DNA of 64,000 bases from Nitrospirae bacterium GWF2_44_13 (GTDB taxonomy: Bacteria > Nitrospirota > Thermodesulfovibrionia > Thermodesulfovibrionales > UBA1546): positions 87,037-151,036 of the forward strand of contig MHEE01000009.1 of the NCBI GenBank assembly GCA_001805105.1, read 5' to 3'. Position numbers and translations under genes: made by a program. Shown here piece by piece: positions 50,970 to 59,510 of the stretch. Positions within the stretch are counted from its first letter, which is position 1. Each line of letters opens with the position of its first letter. The notes under the pieces are model-generated. The model saw nothing but the letters and a program-made list of their open reading frames with translations. It made no database searches and was not told the DNA's origin.

Positions 50970-51458
50970 ATGGGTTGCCTGTTGGTTCTCGTCTTGGCCG
51001 GCGTGTCAACAGCCATGATATATTTTTTCGGATATCCTCTTTGGGTCATGGTGGCTTTAGGCTCGCTGTGGCTTGCCGCTGCTCTTTATTCTGCAATTTT
51101 TGGACATCGCGGTTTTGGCGGCGGACCGAGAACTGATCTTCTGATTGTGATTGCAGGAGCTGGCATTACAGCAGCAGTAATAATTCCGCAGTTTGAGGCG
51201 CAAAAACCCTGCAATCAGGCCAGAACAGCTCTGATGAAACTTGCCGATGCGGAAAATACATATTTTGCCGAACATAAAACTTATACCAAAGACCTCCAGC
51301 TCTTGCGCCTTTCTCTGAAACCGGAAGTCAATATTTCAATCGTTAAGTCTGATGGGCAGTCATTTATCGCTACGGCATCGCACAGGTTATGCGATAAAGA
51401 TAATGATGGGAAACCTGATGTGCTTATGTGGGATTCTGCCAAAGGCGGGCCTCAATAA
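50970..51458 (+). CDS. pilin-like membrane protein
   Basis: 162 residues. Two N-terminal helices (MGCLLVLVLAGVSTAMIYFF, LWVMVALGSLWLAAALYSAIF) and a third (LLIVIAGAGITAAVIIPQFEA) that runs into a periplasmic domain QARTALMKLADAENTYFAEHKTYTKDLQLLRL. This last part is the head-domain pattern of type IVa pilins (AxxAL..L..AE..YFA....YT.DL..L). There is no prepilin peptidase site, so it is a pilin-derived membrane protein rather than a true pilin. A calcium-loop-like DKDNDGKPD lies near the end. Confidence 0.65.
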   Translation: MGCLLVLVLAGVSTAMIYFFGYPLWVMVALGSLWLAAALYSAIFGHRGFGGGPRTDLLIVIAGAGITAAVIIPQFEAQKPCNQARTALMKLADAENTYFAEHKTYTKDLQLLRLSLKPEVNISIVKSDGQSFIATASHRLCDKDNDGKPDVLMWDSAKGGPQ

Positions 51459-51501
51459 CAGCGCCATGGGACTCACATACATAAGGGAATAGAAAATTAG
51501 C

Positions 51502-51783
51502 ATGGCAAATGCACGGGCGCATCTTTTAATCTCAGGCAGGGTTCAGGGAGTGTTCTACAGGTCATTCACCGAAGACGTCGCGCAATTGCTCGGGCTTAAG
51601 GGATGGGTTAAAAACAGAAGCGACGGAAATGTTGAGGCAGTCTTTGAAGGCAAAAAAGAAGATATAGAAAAGGCCATAAAATCATGTTACAAAGGCCCTC
51701 CTGCCGCAAAGGTAAACAATATTGACGTCAAATGGGAAATTTTCAAAGGCGAATTTGATACATTTTCAGTGCGATATTTCTAA
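51502..51783 (+). CDS. acyP: acylphosphatase
   Basis: 93 residues, complete acylphosphatase fold: RAHLLISGRVQGVFYRSFTEDVAQLLGLKGWVKNRSDGNVEAVFEGKKEDIEKAI. The catalytic Arg (GVFYR) and Asn (WVKNRSDG) are present. It hydrolyses acyl phosphates in the cytosol. Its stop is 10 bases from the convergent copper-ATPase stop. Confidence 0.95.
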   Translation: MANARAHLLISGRVQGVFYRSFTEDVAQLLGLKGWVKNRSDGNVEAVFEGKKEDIEKAIKSCYKGPPAAKVNNIDVKWEIFKGEFDTFSVRYF

Positions 51784-51792
51784 CCCGCGCAT

Positions 51793-54102
51793 TTATATCT
51801 TCACCCTCTTCAACAGGGCAGAGTTGCTCACTACCGACAATGAGCTTAATGCCATTGCTGCCGCGGCAATTATAGGATTCAAAAGCCCAAAGGCAGCAAT
51901 CGGGATACCTACAGTGTTGTAAATAAACGCCCAGAAAAGGTTCTGTTTTATCTTCCGCATTGTCTTCCTGCTGAGTTTTATGCTCTTGATTACGTCTCTC
52001 AGGTCGTCCCTTACCAGTATGATGCCGCCTGTCTCTTTTGCCACATCAGAGCCGCTGCCTATTGCTATGCCGATATCTGCCTGGGCAAGTGCAGGGGAAT
52101 CATTGATTCCGTCTCCCACCATTGCCACAACTTTTCCTTCAGCCTGAAGTTCTTTAATGACTTTAGACTTTTCACCGGGCAGGACATTTGCAACAATTCT
52201 TTCAATTCCGACTTTAGAGCCGATGGCCCTTGCGGTTTTTTCATTGTCTCCTGTCAGCATTACAACCTGAATACCTTCATCTTTAAGACCCTTCACTACA
52301 TCTTCTGCGTTTTCCTTTAAAGTATCTGCAACTGCAATCAATCCGATAAATTTCTTATCTGCTGCAACCAGCATTACTGTGTTGCCCTTTTCTTCAAGAC
52401 CTGATATTACAGACTCTTTATCCTGAATATCAATACCCATTTCTTTCATAAGCCTTCTGTTGCCTATCAGGATTTCTCTCTCCTGAGATTTTACTTTAAC
52501 GCCGTGCCCTGGAACGGCCTCAAATGCCTCTGCATGGGGTATTGCAAGTCCGGCCATATTCGCCCTTTTTAAAATTGCCTCAGCCAGAGGATGTTCAGAA
52601 CCTTTTTCCGCAATTGCTGCAAGTTGTATTATTTCACTTTCACTGACACTATTCACTGACACTATTTCTGTCACCTCAGGCTCACCTTTCGTGAGAGTAC
52701 CGGTCTTGTCAAACACCACCACATTTAGTTTTTCAGCCCTTTCGAGATATTCAGCGCCCCGTATAAGTATCCCAAGTTCGGCTCCCTTACCCACTCCGAC
52801 CATTAATGCCGCCGGCGTCGCTATGCCGAGGGCACAGGGACAGGCGATTATTAAAACCGCTACAAACGACAAAAGCGCCAAGGTGGTATTTCCAATAAGG
52901 ACCCATATAATAGCTGACAGAAACGCAACGCCGATAACAGCCGGGACAAAAAAGGATGCAACCTTGTCAGCGAGCCTCTGAATCTGCGATGATGATGCCT
53001 GTGCCTCCTCCACCAATTTAATTATCTGGCTCAATGTAGTATCAGCGCCAATTCTTGTTGCCCTGAATTTAAAAGAGCCGACTTTGTTTATCGTGCCGCC
53101 TATCACATCATCGCCTGTCTTTTTTTCGACAGGGACGCTTTCACCGGTCAGCATCTTTTCATCTACAGATGAGTGCCCTTCCGTGACAATTCCGTCGGTT
53201 GGAATTTTTTCCCCCGGCCTGACAACGACAATTTCATTTACCATAACCGATTCGGCGGGAATTTCAACCTCCACGCTATCTCTGACGACCCTCGCTGTCT
53301 GTGGTTTAAGGTCGAGGAGTTTTCTGATCGCTGCGGAACTTTTTTTCTTGATAATCTCTTCCATGTATTTCCCGAGGAGGACAAAGGCGATAATAATAGC
53401 AGACACGTCGAAATATACATTCTTTTCTTCAACAGGCAGAACACCGGGGAAAAAGACCACAAATGCGCTGTAAAGATATGCAGTTGATGTGCCGAGCGCT
53501 ATGAGAAGGTCCATATTCGCCACACGGTCTTTGATGGCATGATATGCGCCTATGAAAAAACCTTTTCCGCCGAATATCATAATGGGAGTTGTGATGATAA
53601 AGAGCCAGACACCTGCATTGAACCATGGTAGAAACGAAAAAGGAACCCAGGTGAGAACGGTTGCCCCTGCTGCAAGACCGAGAAATAAGGCCGCCCTGAA
53701 GATCGCCAGAAAAAGGACTCCCGTAAGGGCAATAGTCACCCGTCTCTTCATAGACTTAAGCTCTGCTTCAGGAGACTCGAATGTTCTTACACAGTCTTCG
53801 CTGCAAAAATAGTATGCCCTGCCTCTGGCTTCCCTCTTTATGGAGCGTTCCTTCGGGATTACCATACCGCATATCGGGTCCTTTGCCATCTCTGAGATTA
53901 CCTTTGAAGTGGCAGAAACCAATTCCTCCATCTTAGGCATCATCATAATGGTCTTCTTACCGAGGAAAGATTCAGGGTCTTTATCGAATTTTTCCTTGCA
54001 GTGTTTCGCGCAGAAATAATATTTCTTTCCTTTATATTCCGATACACCGGCAGCCCTTGCATCCTCAATTGTCATATTGCATACAGGATCCGTAACCTTC
54101 AT
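51793..54102 (-). CDS. copA: YHS-domain copper/heavy-metal P1B-type ATPase
   Basis: 769 residues. In place of heavy-metal-associated domains the N-terminus has two YHS-type (TRASH-like) zinc/copper modules: [11 protein letters not shown]...[17 protein letters not shown] (5-50) and [11 protein letters not shown]...[15 protein letters not shown] (75-115). Then come eight membrane helices, the A-domain TGES, the metal motif [13 protein letters not shown], the phosphorylation site DKTGTLTKG, the SEHPLAEAI motif and [21 protein letters not shown] predicts Cu(I) or Ag(I) export. The 13-bp tandem duplication at 52641-52666 encodes IVSVNSVS in frame. A Met-rich secreted protein is encoded upstream in the same region. 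Confidence 0.94.
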   Translation of the reverse strand: MKVTDPVCNMTIEDARAAGVSEYKGKKYYFCAKHCKEKFDKDPESFLGKKTIMMMPKMEELVSATSKVISEMAKDPICGMVIPKERSIKREARGRAYYFCSEDCVRTFESPEAELKSMKRRVTIALTGVLFLAIFRAALFLGLAAGATVLTWVPFSFLPWFNAGVWLFIITTPIMIFGGKGFFIGAYHAIKDRVANMDLLIALGTSTAYLYSAFVVFFPGVLPVEEKNVYFDVSAIIIAFVLLGKYMEEIIKKKSSAAIRKLLDLKPQTARVVRDSVEVEIPAESVMVNEIVVVRPGEKIPTDGIVTEGHSSVDEKMLTGESVPVEKKTGDDVIGGTINKVGSFKFRATRIGADTTLSQIIKLVEEAQASSSQIQRLADKVASFFVPAVIGVAFLSAIIWVLIGNTTLALLSFVAVLIIACPCALGIATPAALMVGVGKGAELGILIRGAEYLERAEKLNVVVFDKTGTLTKGEPEVTEIVSVNSVSESEIIQLAAIAEKGSEHPLAEAILKRANMAGLAIPHAEAFEAVPGHGVKVKSQEREILIGNRRLMKEMGIDIQDKESVISGLEEKGNTVMLVAADKKFIGLIAVADTLKENAEDVVKGLKDEGIQVVMLTGDNEKTARAIGSKVGIERIVANVLPGEKSKVIKELQAEGKVVAMVGDGINDSPALAQADIGIAIGSGSDVAKETGGIILVRDDLRDVIKSIKLSRKTMRKIKQNLFWAFIYNTVGIPIAAFGLLNPIIAAAAMALSSLSVVSNSALLKRVKI

Positions 54103-54159
54103 TCTAACTCCTTTCCATAACCTGCATATTTTAACTATTTTACAGGAGATTTTTAAAGT

Positions 54160-55284
54160 TTATTGCAGTTCCGCCCTCATCTGAACATATTTAGCTATAC
54201 CGTTTCTCGTTATCAAACCTGCAAGATTTCCTTTATCCATCACAACAAAACGGCCTTTATCCTCTCCTATCATCAGCTCCAGCACTTTCCACGCATCGTC
54301 ATTCTCAGCTAGTTCCCATCTAATGTCATGAGGAATGAAAATTTCCGATACCGGAACATCCTTCCACTTCTCTTGCGGAACATTCCTGATTTCCTTCAAG
54401 TTCAGAATTCCGAGGAACTTGCCGTCATCCACTACCGGAAATCCTCCGTACCCGAATTTGAGAAAAAAATCATTTACAGCAGTCTCTATTGTAATATCCG
54501 GAGAAACCGTCACAATGTCCCTTATCATTATGTCTTTTACCTTGATATCTTTGAGCAGTTCCTTAAGCCCTGCTTGTTGATAGCTAGCCTGCGCGGCAGA
54601 GTGCAGGAACCACCCTATGAGCATTAACCATAGGCCTCCAGGGACCCCCACGAATATGGAAAAAATTCCGAATACTATAAAAAAAATGGAAATCTTTTGC
54701 CCGTAACTTGCGGCTTTTTTTGTTGCATAAAAGAAATCGCCTGTCTTGTTCCACATTAATGCCCTCACAACCCTGCCCCCATCCATAGGAAAACCTGGGA
54801 TCAGATTAAATATCCCGAGTATGAGATTAACCTGATACAGGTAATGGAAAATGGCTTTTGTGACCTGATCGGCAACAAAGGCATGAATCATAAAGAACAA
54901 AAATGAGAGCATAAAACTTGAAAGCGGCCCCGCGATCGCCATCCTGAATTCTGCCTTGGGATGGGGAGGCTCGCTCTTCATCTGAGCCACTCCTCCGAAT
55001 ATGAATAAGGTTATGCCGGCTATCTGCATACCGTATCGCATAGCGATATATGAATGGGAAAGCTCATGCAGGGCAACCGATACGAAAAGCATAAGTGCGG
55101 CAACAGCGCCGCCAAACCAGTAGGACATTCCGGGAAGTTCAGGCGCAACCTTGGGGAAATAATATGTGGATAAGGACCACGTAATCAACCCGAAGACAAT
55201 AAGCCATGAAAAATGGACCCTTACAGGTATGCCCATGACTATAGCTATCCTTAATGAGCCGGACTGAAGAGAAGACGCATTCAT
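54160..55284 (-). CDS. M50 family site-2 type protease with tandem CBS domains
   Basis: 374 residues. Membrane metalloprotease core: [15 protein letters not shown] (HExxH), the third ligand in [21 protein letters not shown], and about six helices to residue 220. Two CBS domains follow ([27 protein letters not shown] and [27 protein letters not shown]), which usually sense adenine nucleotides. This is the Rip3/SpoIVFB-like group with CBS. Role probably regulated intramembrane proteolysis; no target gene is obvious. Confidence 0.94.
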   Translation of the reverse strand: MNASSLQSGSLRIAIVMGIPVRVHFSWLIVFGLITWSLSTYYFPKVAPELPGMSYWFGGAVAALMLFVSVALHELSHSYIAMRYGMQIAGITLFIFGGVAQMKSEPPHPKAEFRMAIAGPLSSFMLSFLFFMIHAFVADQVTKAIFHYLYQVNLILGIFNLIPGFPMDGGRVVRALMWNKTGDFFYATKKAASYGQKISIFFIVFGIFSIFVGVPGGLWLMLIGWFLHSAAQASYQQAGLKELLKDIKVKDIMIRDIVTVSPDITIETAVNDFFLKFGYGGFPVVDDGKFLGILNLKEIRNVPQEKWKDVPVSEIFIPHDIRWELAENDDAWKVLELMIGEDKGRFVVMDKGNLAGLITRNGIAKYVQMRAELQ

Positions 55285-55343
55285 GATAATTCAATCATCC
55301 CACATTATTATTTTCTTCACAAGTAAGGCCTGCACAGACTGAA

Positions 55344-56465
55344 TCAGCGAATTGCACAGTATCCTCCGGGAACCCCTTTCTTAGAAAAGACTACCTGCCA
55401 CACATGCATATACCTGGAACGGAAACCGCCTGAACAGCTCAAAAGATAGTATTTCCACATACGGTAGAACCTGTCGCTATATGTCGATCTCAATTGCTGC
55501 CAGTTGCGGTCAAAATTATGAAACCATGCCATCAGGGTTGGGTCATAATAGACGCCGAAATTGTGCCAGTCTTCTATGACAAATAACCCCTCGACAGAGG
55601 CGCTGATCTGCTTCATAGAGGGAATCATCGAATTCGGAAATATATATTTGGCAAGCCATGGATTAACAGCCGCATTCGAGCGAGCGTCCCCGATAGTGTG
55701 CAGTAAAAATAGCCCGCCGTCTTTTAAGCATTTATACACCGCCTCCATATAAGTCCGGTAGTTTTTGTGCCCGACATGCTCGAACATGCCGACGGAGACT
55801 ATATGAGCGAACTTTTCATTGACATCCCTGTAATCCTGCAATCTGATTTCGATCGGCAAATCTCTGCAGTGTTCCCTTGCGAGCGAAACCTGTTCTTTTG
55901 ATACTGTAATGCCGACTACACTTGCTCCGTATTTCTCGGCAGCGTATTTGGCGAATCCACCCCACCCGCAGCCGATGTCGAGCACCTTATCACCGGGCCG
56001 CAATCCTATTTTTCTACAGATTAAGTCGAGCTTTGCCTCTTGAGCAGAATCCAAATTCGCTGAGCCTTTCCAGTATCCGCAACTATAGATCATTCTCCTA
56101 TCCAGCATATGTCTATATAATTCGTTGCCGATATCATAGTGGCGCTCTCCGATCTGGAATGCTCTCGACTTTCTGCTCAGATTGAAGATAACGGAATTGA
56201 GATCCATGAGAATAAGCTTCAGCCCCCTCTTAACCTTCTCTTCCGGGTTTGACAAAAGAAGTTTATAAAAGAACTCATCAAGCCTTTCGCATTCCCACCA
56301 TCCATCCATATAGGACTCACCAAGCCCGAGGTTTCCTTCCTTTACGGCCCTTCTATAAAAACCGCCGGCCTTTATCCTGATGTCCCATGGATTATTGCCG
56401 TTGATGATTATGCCGGCATGAGACAGTATTGCTTCGACAAGACGCTTGTATTTATCGTTTCCCAT
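55344..56465 (-). CDS. cfa: cyclopropane-fatty-acyl-phospholipid synthase
   Basis: Adds a methylene group from SAM to double bonds of membrane lipids. From ATG 56465 (GGGGA site) 373 residues: N-terminal lipid-contact domain (GESYMDGWWECERLDEFFYKLL), then SAM domain VLDIGCGWGGFAKYAAEKYGASVVGITVSKEQV, and IVSVGMFEHVGHKNYRTYM with Glu/His used in bicarbonate-assisted chemistry. The C-terminal YDPTLMAWFHNFDRNWQ and FYRMWKYYLLSCSGGFRSR are family hallmarks. The next gene is another methyltransferase. Confidence 0.96.
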   Translation of the reverse strand: MGNDKYKRLVEAILSHAGIIINGNNPWDIRIKAGGFYRRAVKEGNLGLGESYMDGWWECERLDEFFYKLLLSNPEEKVKRGLKLILMDLNSVIFNLSRKSRAFQIGERHYDIGNELYRHMLDRRMIYSCGYWKGSANLDSAQEAKLDLICRKIGLRPGDKVLDIGCGWGGFAKYAAEKYGASVVGITVSKEQVSLAREHCRDLPIEIRLQDYRDVNEKFAHIVSVGMFEHVGHKNYRTYMEAVYKCLKDGGLFLLHTIGDARSNAAVNPWLAKYIFPNSMIPSMKQISASVEGLFVIEDWHNFGVYYDPTLMAWFHNFDRNWQQLRSTYSDRFYRMWKYYLLSCSGGFRSRYMHVWQVVFSKKGVPGGYCAIR

Positions 56466-56532
56466 ATCAAGTCCCCACACTAATGCACTGGCAACTCTTT
56501 TTGAGGCTTACTTTAATTTCGGTTTCTTCTCG

Positions 56533-57144
56533 TTATCGTCTCTTCCTCCCGACGCCGAATATAGCGATATTTCCGAAATGCTTTATACTAATTATATCCA
56601 CATTGTTATTCTTTAGCTCATCCTTAAACTCGTCAAAGCTGAACATCCCTCCGGCAGGATGTGTTGCAATTATACTTAACATAGAACCTTTTGTAAAAAT
56701 GCTTGTAAACTCCCTGAGCGGCTCTTCAAAAAATAATTCCCCTCCGTTTTTCAGAACCCTTGAAACCTCTTTTACCGCCTTTCTCCAGTCCTCCATGTGA
56801 TGGATAACACCGAAAGAAAAAACAGCATCAAACTTGTTATCAGGCTCATCAAGAGCCATTGCATCGGCAACCCTGAACTCAATCTTATCCTTAAATTCAG
56901 GACTGAGGTTCTTCTTTGCCCTTTCTATCTGTTCAGAATCTACGTCAGTCGCAATAACCCTTTGCGCGCCGAATTGCTCAACAATTATCTCTGCCCCAAC
57001 TCCCCTTCCGCAGCCAATCTCAAGGCAGAGCGGATAGCTTTCAAAACCAGCCATCCGCTTCAACATGGGGCCTTCTATGCGCCTCTGAATAAAAGCCCTG
57101 AGAGGGTTATTTGTTATAAGCCTCTCTCCAAGATTAAGCTTCAT
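56533..57144 (-). CDS. class I SAM-dependent methyltransferase, unknown substrate
   Basis: 203 residues with the UbiE/Methyltransf_11 pattern: CLEIGCGRGVGAEIIVEQFGAQRVIATDVDSEQIERA, DAMALDEPDNKFDAVFSFGVIHHMEDWRKAVKEVSRVLKNGGELFFEE. It resembles lipid or quinone methyltransferases, and the neighbouring cfa gene hints at membrane lipids; the substrate cannot be read. Lies 67 bases upstream of cfa on the same strand. Confidence 0.85.
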   Translation of the reverse strand: MKLNLGERLITNNPLRAFIQRRIEGPMLKRMAGFESYPLCLEIGCGRGVGAEIIVEQFGAQRVIATDVDSEQIERAKKNLSPEFKDKIEFRVADAMALDEPDNKFDAVFSFGVIHHMEDWRKAVKEVSRVLKNGGELFFEEPLREFTSIFTKGSMLSIIATHPAGGMFSFDEFKDELKNNNVDIISIKHFGNIAIFGVGRKRR

Positions 57145-57163
57145 ACCGTATATTCGTCATGAA

Positions 57164-57787
57164 TTAATGTCCGTGTTCGTCCTTCTTCTTTCCTTCCTCA
57201 GGATTCTTGGGCGGTGTCCCTCGCATTTCAGAACCTGCGCCTGTTATGCATTCATATGCTTTTTTCATCTGATCCATCATCTCCATTTGAGATGCCTCGG
57301 TTGCTGTCTTGGGGTCTTTAATGTGCACTTCATGAATATCTATTGCTTTCTTAAGCCACTCCTCCGCACATTTCACTTTTGGTATTCCTCCCATCATTTC
57401 CATGCGCTTTGACATCATCTTGTCCATCTTTTCATGCATCTTGTCCATTTCCATCATCATTTCTTTTTTCTCGGCAGGCTTTACGCCTTTCATCATCTTC
57501 TTCTGCATCTGCATCATGTTCATCATCATCTGCACCATTGCCTTGTGTTCCTTCATCATCTGCTGGCACATCGGCATCATCTGCATCATAGGCATCTGCT
57601 GTCCCTCGCCCATTTGCTGTTTCATCATCTCCTGACACATAGGCATCATCGGCATTTTGCCTTCGCCGCCCATCATGCCCTGCCCCATCGGCCCTTTCTG
57701 TTCAGGTTTCATGCCTTCACCCATCTGCGCATACGCCGAAACGCTGAAAACAAACAAAACTGCAAAAACAATCGCTAACCTTTTCAT
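57164..57787 (-). CDS. methionine-rich secreted protein (putative copper binding)
   Basis: 207 residues with signal peptide MKRLAIVFAVLFVFSVSAYA. The mature N-terminal half is extraordinarily rich in Met, with clusters such as MGQGMMGG, MPMMPMCQEMMKQQMG, MPMMQMMPMC and MVQMMMNMMQMQKKMM, and Met-Met-x-Met spacing typical of periplasmic Cu(I)/Ag(I) binding. The C-terminal half is helical with Cys (KVKCAEEW, AYECITG) and ends DEHGH. ATG 57787 has GGAGG seven bases upstream. A copper ATPase 3 kb away and the tiny Cys peptide gene just upstream support a metal role. The His-rich ORFs on the other strand are shadows. Confidence 0.8.
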   Translation of the reverse strand: MKRLAIVFAVLFVFSVSAYAQMGEGMKPEQKGPMGQGMMGGEGKMPMMPMCQEMMKQQMGEGQQMPMMQMMPMCQQMMKEHKAMVQMMMNMMQMQKKMMKGVKPAEKKEMMMEMDKMHEKMDKMMSKRMEMMGGIPKVKCAEEWLKKAIDIHEVHIKDPKTATEASQMEMMDQMKKAYECITGAGSEMRGTPPKNPEEGKKKDEHGH

Positions 57788-57798
57788 ATTCGTCCTCC

Positions 57799-57861
57799 TT
57801 AACAAGATTTATGACATTTACAAGACAACCCTTTCTTCTTCAATATCTTTTCTATCTTCAT
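57799..57861 (-). CDS. 20-residue Cys-rich peptide (CxCHxxC), possible small metal peptide
   Basis: A 20-codon frame with an excellent ribosome-binding site (AAGGAGG, spacing 6) encodes a basic helix MKIEKILKKKG followed by LSCKCHKSC, with three Cys and one His in the last seven residues. Its stop is 11 bases before the start of the Met-rich protein. The strong initiation signal and metal-ligand pattern suggest it is translated, either as a small metal-binding peptide or as a leader peptide. Confidence 0.5.
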   Translation of the reverse strand: MKIEKILKKKGLSCKCHKSC

Positions 57862-58015
57862 CTCTCACCTCCTTTTTTAGTAAAACAACAGATTCCCGTC
57901 AAAATCTCTTCGCTTTTTGCGAGTGCTACATAATCGCATATAAATTTGAAGGAATTATGAATATCTAAATCATCTCACATCTAAACTCATCCTGCAAGGG
58001 TCTGCATGAGATTCT

Positions 58016-58687
58016 TTATGCAGCTTTTTTCATGTCGTCATTCTCAAACCGAAGCGCCTTTTGGGGGCAGGCGGCAACGCAGGTTGAGCATTTGATGCAG
58101 TCGTTATCACCCATAATGCCGTCTTTTTTATATATGTGAGGACTTAATTGCATCGGACATACTTTTGAGCACAGCTTGCAGTCAACACATTTCTCATTGA
58201 CGCTTAGAGGGTGTTTGCCTTCTGACATATAATTGCTCAGCGTGCCTATGGGGCAGATATGGCACCAGATGCGCTGCTGATAGATAATGCCAAGGATGAT
58301 GCCGGCTGAAGTTGTAACACTCAACAGTTTTACCATGGCAAGCCCTATCTTGTCTATATCACCCCATGACATATAAATCTGCGAACCAAGGATGCCAAAC
58401 AGCAGGCTCAGCATGAAGATACGGAAGTGCTTTTTTCTGAAAAACGACGGGATTGTCCTTTTTGCGCTGAACTTTTGGAGAAAGAGGTCATAGAAGCTGC
58501 CTCGCGGGCACATCCAGTCGCACCACGCCCGCCCCTTATATAGCGCAATAGCAAGGGCCCCTGCCATGCATCCCAGGAGGAGAAATCCGAGCACCGGAAA
58601 AAACCAGCCGCCTATTACTACGAGAGGAAGTCCCAGCCACGTATATAATTGAAGTTTGGCTCTTTTTTTCTTAAACGCTACCGGCAT
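58016..58687 (-). CDS. NapH/YccM-type membrane 4Fe-4S protein
   Basis: 223 residues from ATG 58687 (AAGGAG site). Four to five helices with two cytoplasmic or membrane-facing Cys motifs, GRAWCDWMCPRGSFYDLF and RIWCHICPIGTLSNYM, then a ferredoxin domain with CVDCKLCSKVCPMQ and CIKCSTCVAACPQKA (two 4Fe-4S clusters). The layout is that of NapH/NosR/YccM-type quinol-oxidising electron-transfer proteins. It directly follows the ArsR gene (1 base gap), so the regulator should control it. The acceptor is unknown. Confidence 0.87.
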   Translation of the reverse strand: MPVAFKKKRAKLQLYTWLGLPLVVIGGWFFPVLGFLLLGCMAGALAIALYKGRAWCDWMCPRGSFYDLFLQKFSAKRTIPSFFRKKHFRIFMLSLLFGILGSQIYMSWGDIDKIGLAMVKLLSVTTSAGIILGIIYQQRIWCHICPIGTLSNYMSEGKHPLSVNEKCVDCKLCSKVCPMQLSPHIYKKDGIMGDNDCIKCSTCVAACPQKALRFENDDMKKAA

Positions 58688-58688
58688 A

Positions 58689-59096
58689 TTATCTCCTTTT
58701 CCGTCTCTGCCTTTTCTTTTTATCCATAAATTTGAGGAATGTCTCCATGTCGCATTTTCCTGTTTTTTTCTGAAACTCATGACAGTCAGACAGGGATTTC
58801 AGATCAGCTTTGAATGTTACGTCGCTTCTCAATTCTTCCTTGAGAATTTTTAATATGCGGGCCCAAGCAGGCTGCATGTTCTTCTTGATTGAGTAAAATA
58901 TCATCTTCCCTTCGCGTCTTTCAGAAAGAAAATCTGCGTTGCTGAGAAGCGACAGATTCCTTGATACAAGGGGCTGCGATATCCCAAGGACTCCCATTAT
59001 CTGGCATACGCACAGTTCTTTCCTCTGGAGGAGCAGAAGTATCCTCACCCTTGTCTCGTCGGACAGCAGTCCGAATATGTTCACAACATATTTCAT
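58689..59096 (-). CDS. ArsR-family metalloregulator with ELCVC motif
   Basis: 135 residues: winged helix-turn-helix ArsR fold (KYVVNIFGLLSDETRVRILLLLQRKELCVCQIMGVLGISQPLVSRNLSLLSNADFLSERREGKMIFYSI). The ELCVC box in helix alpha3 is the As(III)/Sb(III) site of ArsR (alpha3 family). Two more Cys lie in the C-terminal part (SDCHEF, GKCDME), and the tail is Lys/Arg-rich. It would repress its own operon, which continues into the 4Fe-4S membrane protein. A dyad overlapping the start is the likely operator. Confidence 0.9.
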   Translation of the reverse strand: MKYVVNIFGLLSDETRVRILLLLQRKELCVCQIMGVLGISQPLVSRNLSLLSNADFLSERREGKMIFYSIKKNMQPAWARILKILKEELRSDVTFKADLKSLSDCHEFQKKTGKCDMETFLKFMDKKKRQRRKRR

Positions 59097-59126
59097 ATAA
59101 ACATATTTATATATGATTATATGAAA
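59091..59126 (-). promoter_or_regulatory. probable ArsR operator
   Basis: Perfect 10-base inverted arms TTTCATATAA (59091-59100) and TTATATGAAA (59117-59126) with a 16-base AT-rich spacer, covering the ArsR start codon region and the sequence upstream. AT-rich dyads of this type are bound by ArsR/SmtB proteins. Confidence 0.55.
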
Positions 59127-59261
59127 AAAGTCAAGAAAAAAGTATCATACAACTGCCGCCGAAAAGGTGCTGGGACTTTCTGACGGTTTGATTGGCGGGT
59201 AGATTTTATGGCTGAAAATATTATAAACTGTAAGCACAAATTTCAAAATGGGCATTAAACA

Positions 59262-59510
59262 ATGGCAGAAGACATTAAAGCTGACAAGAAGATTAATATC
59301 AAAGGACTTGTGTGCCCGTACACGTTTGTAAAGGCAAAACTGGCTGTTGAGGATATGGAGGTCGGGCAGGTTCTTGAGATACTCCTTGATTATGAGGAAG
59401 CGTTAAGAAGCATCCCCAAATCAATGGAAGACCACGGGCAGAAGGTCTTAAAAGTTGAAAAAATAAATGATACTGATTGGATACTTGTTATAAGGAAGGA
59501 AAAGGAATGA
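59262..59510 (+). CDS. TusA-family sulfur-carrier protein
   Basis: 82 residues with the TusA/SirA fold: KINIKGLVCPYTFVKAKLAVEDMEVGQVLEILLDYEEALRSIPKSMEDHGQKVLKVEKINDTDWILVIRKE. The sulfur-carrying Cys sits in the CPxx motif, here CPYT rather than the usual CPxP. The overlapping MoeB/ThiF-like gene downstream (ATGA) suggests a sulfur-transfer or thio-carrier activation pair. Confidence 0.88.
   Translation: MAEDIKADKKINIKGLVCPYTFVKAKLAVEDMEVGQVLEILLDYEEALRSIPKSMEDHGQKVLKVEKINDTDWILVIRKEKE

Noticed and set aside
57402-57778. His-rich and Cys-rich plus-strand ORFs over the Met-rich gene
   Set aside because: They are antisense images of ATG-rich codons; the minus-strand frame has a signal peptide and a strong ribosome-binding site.
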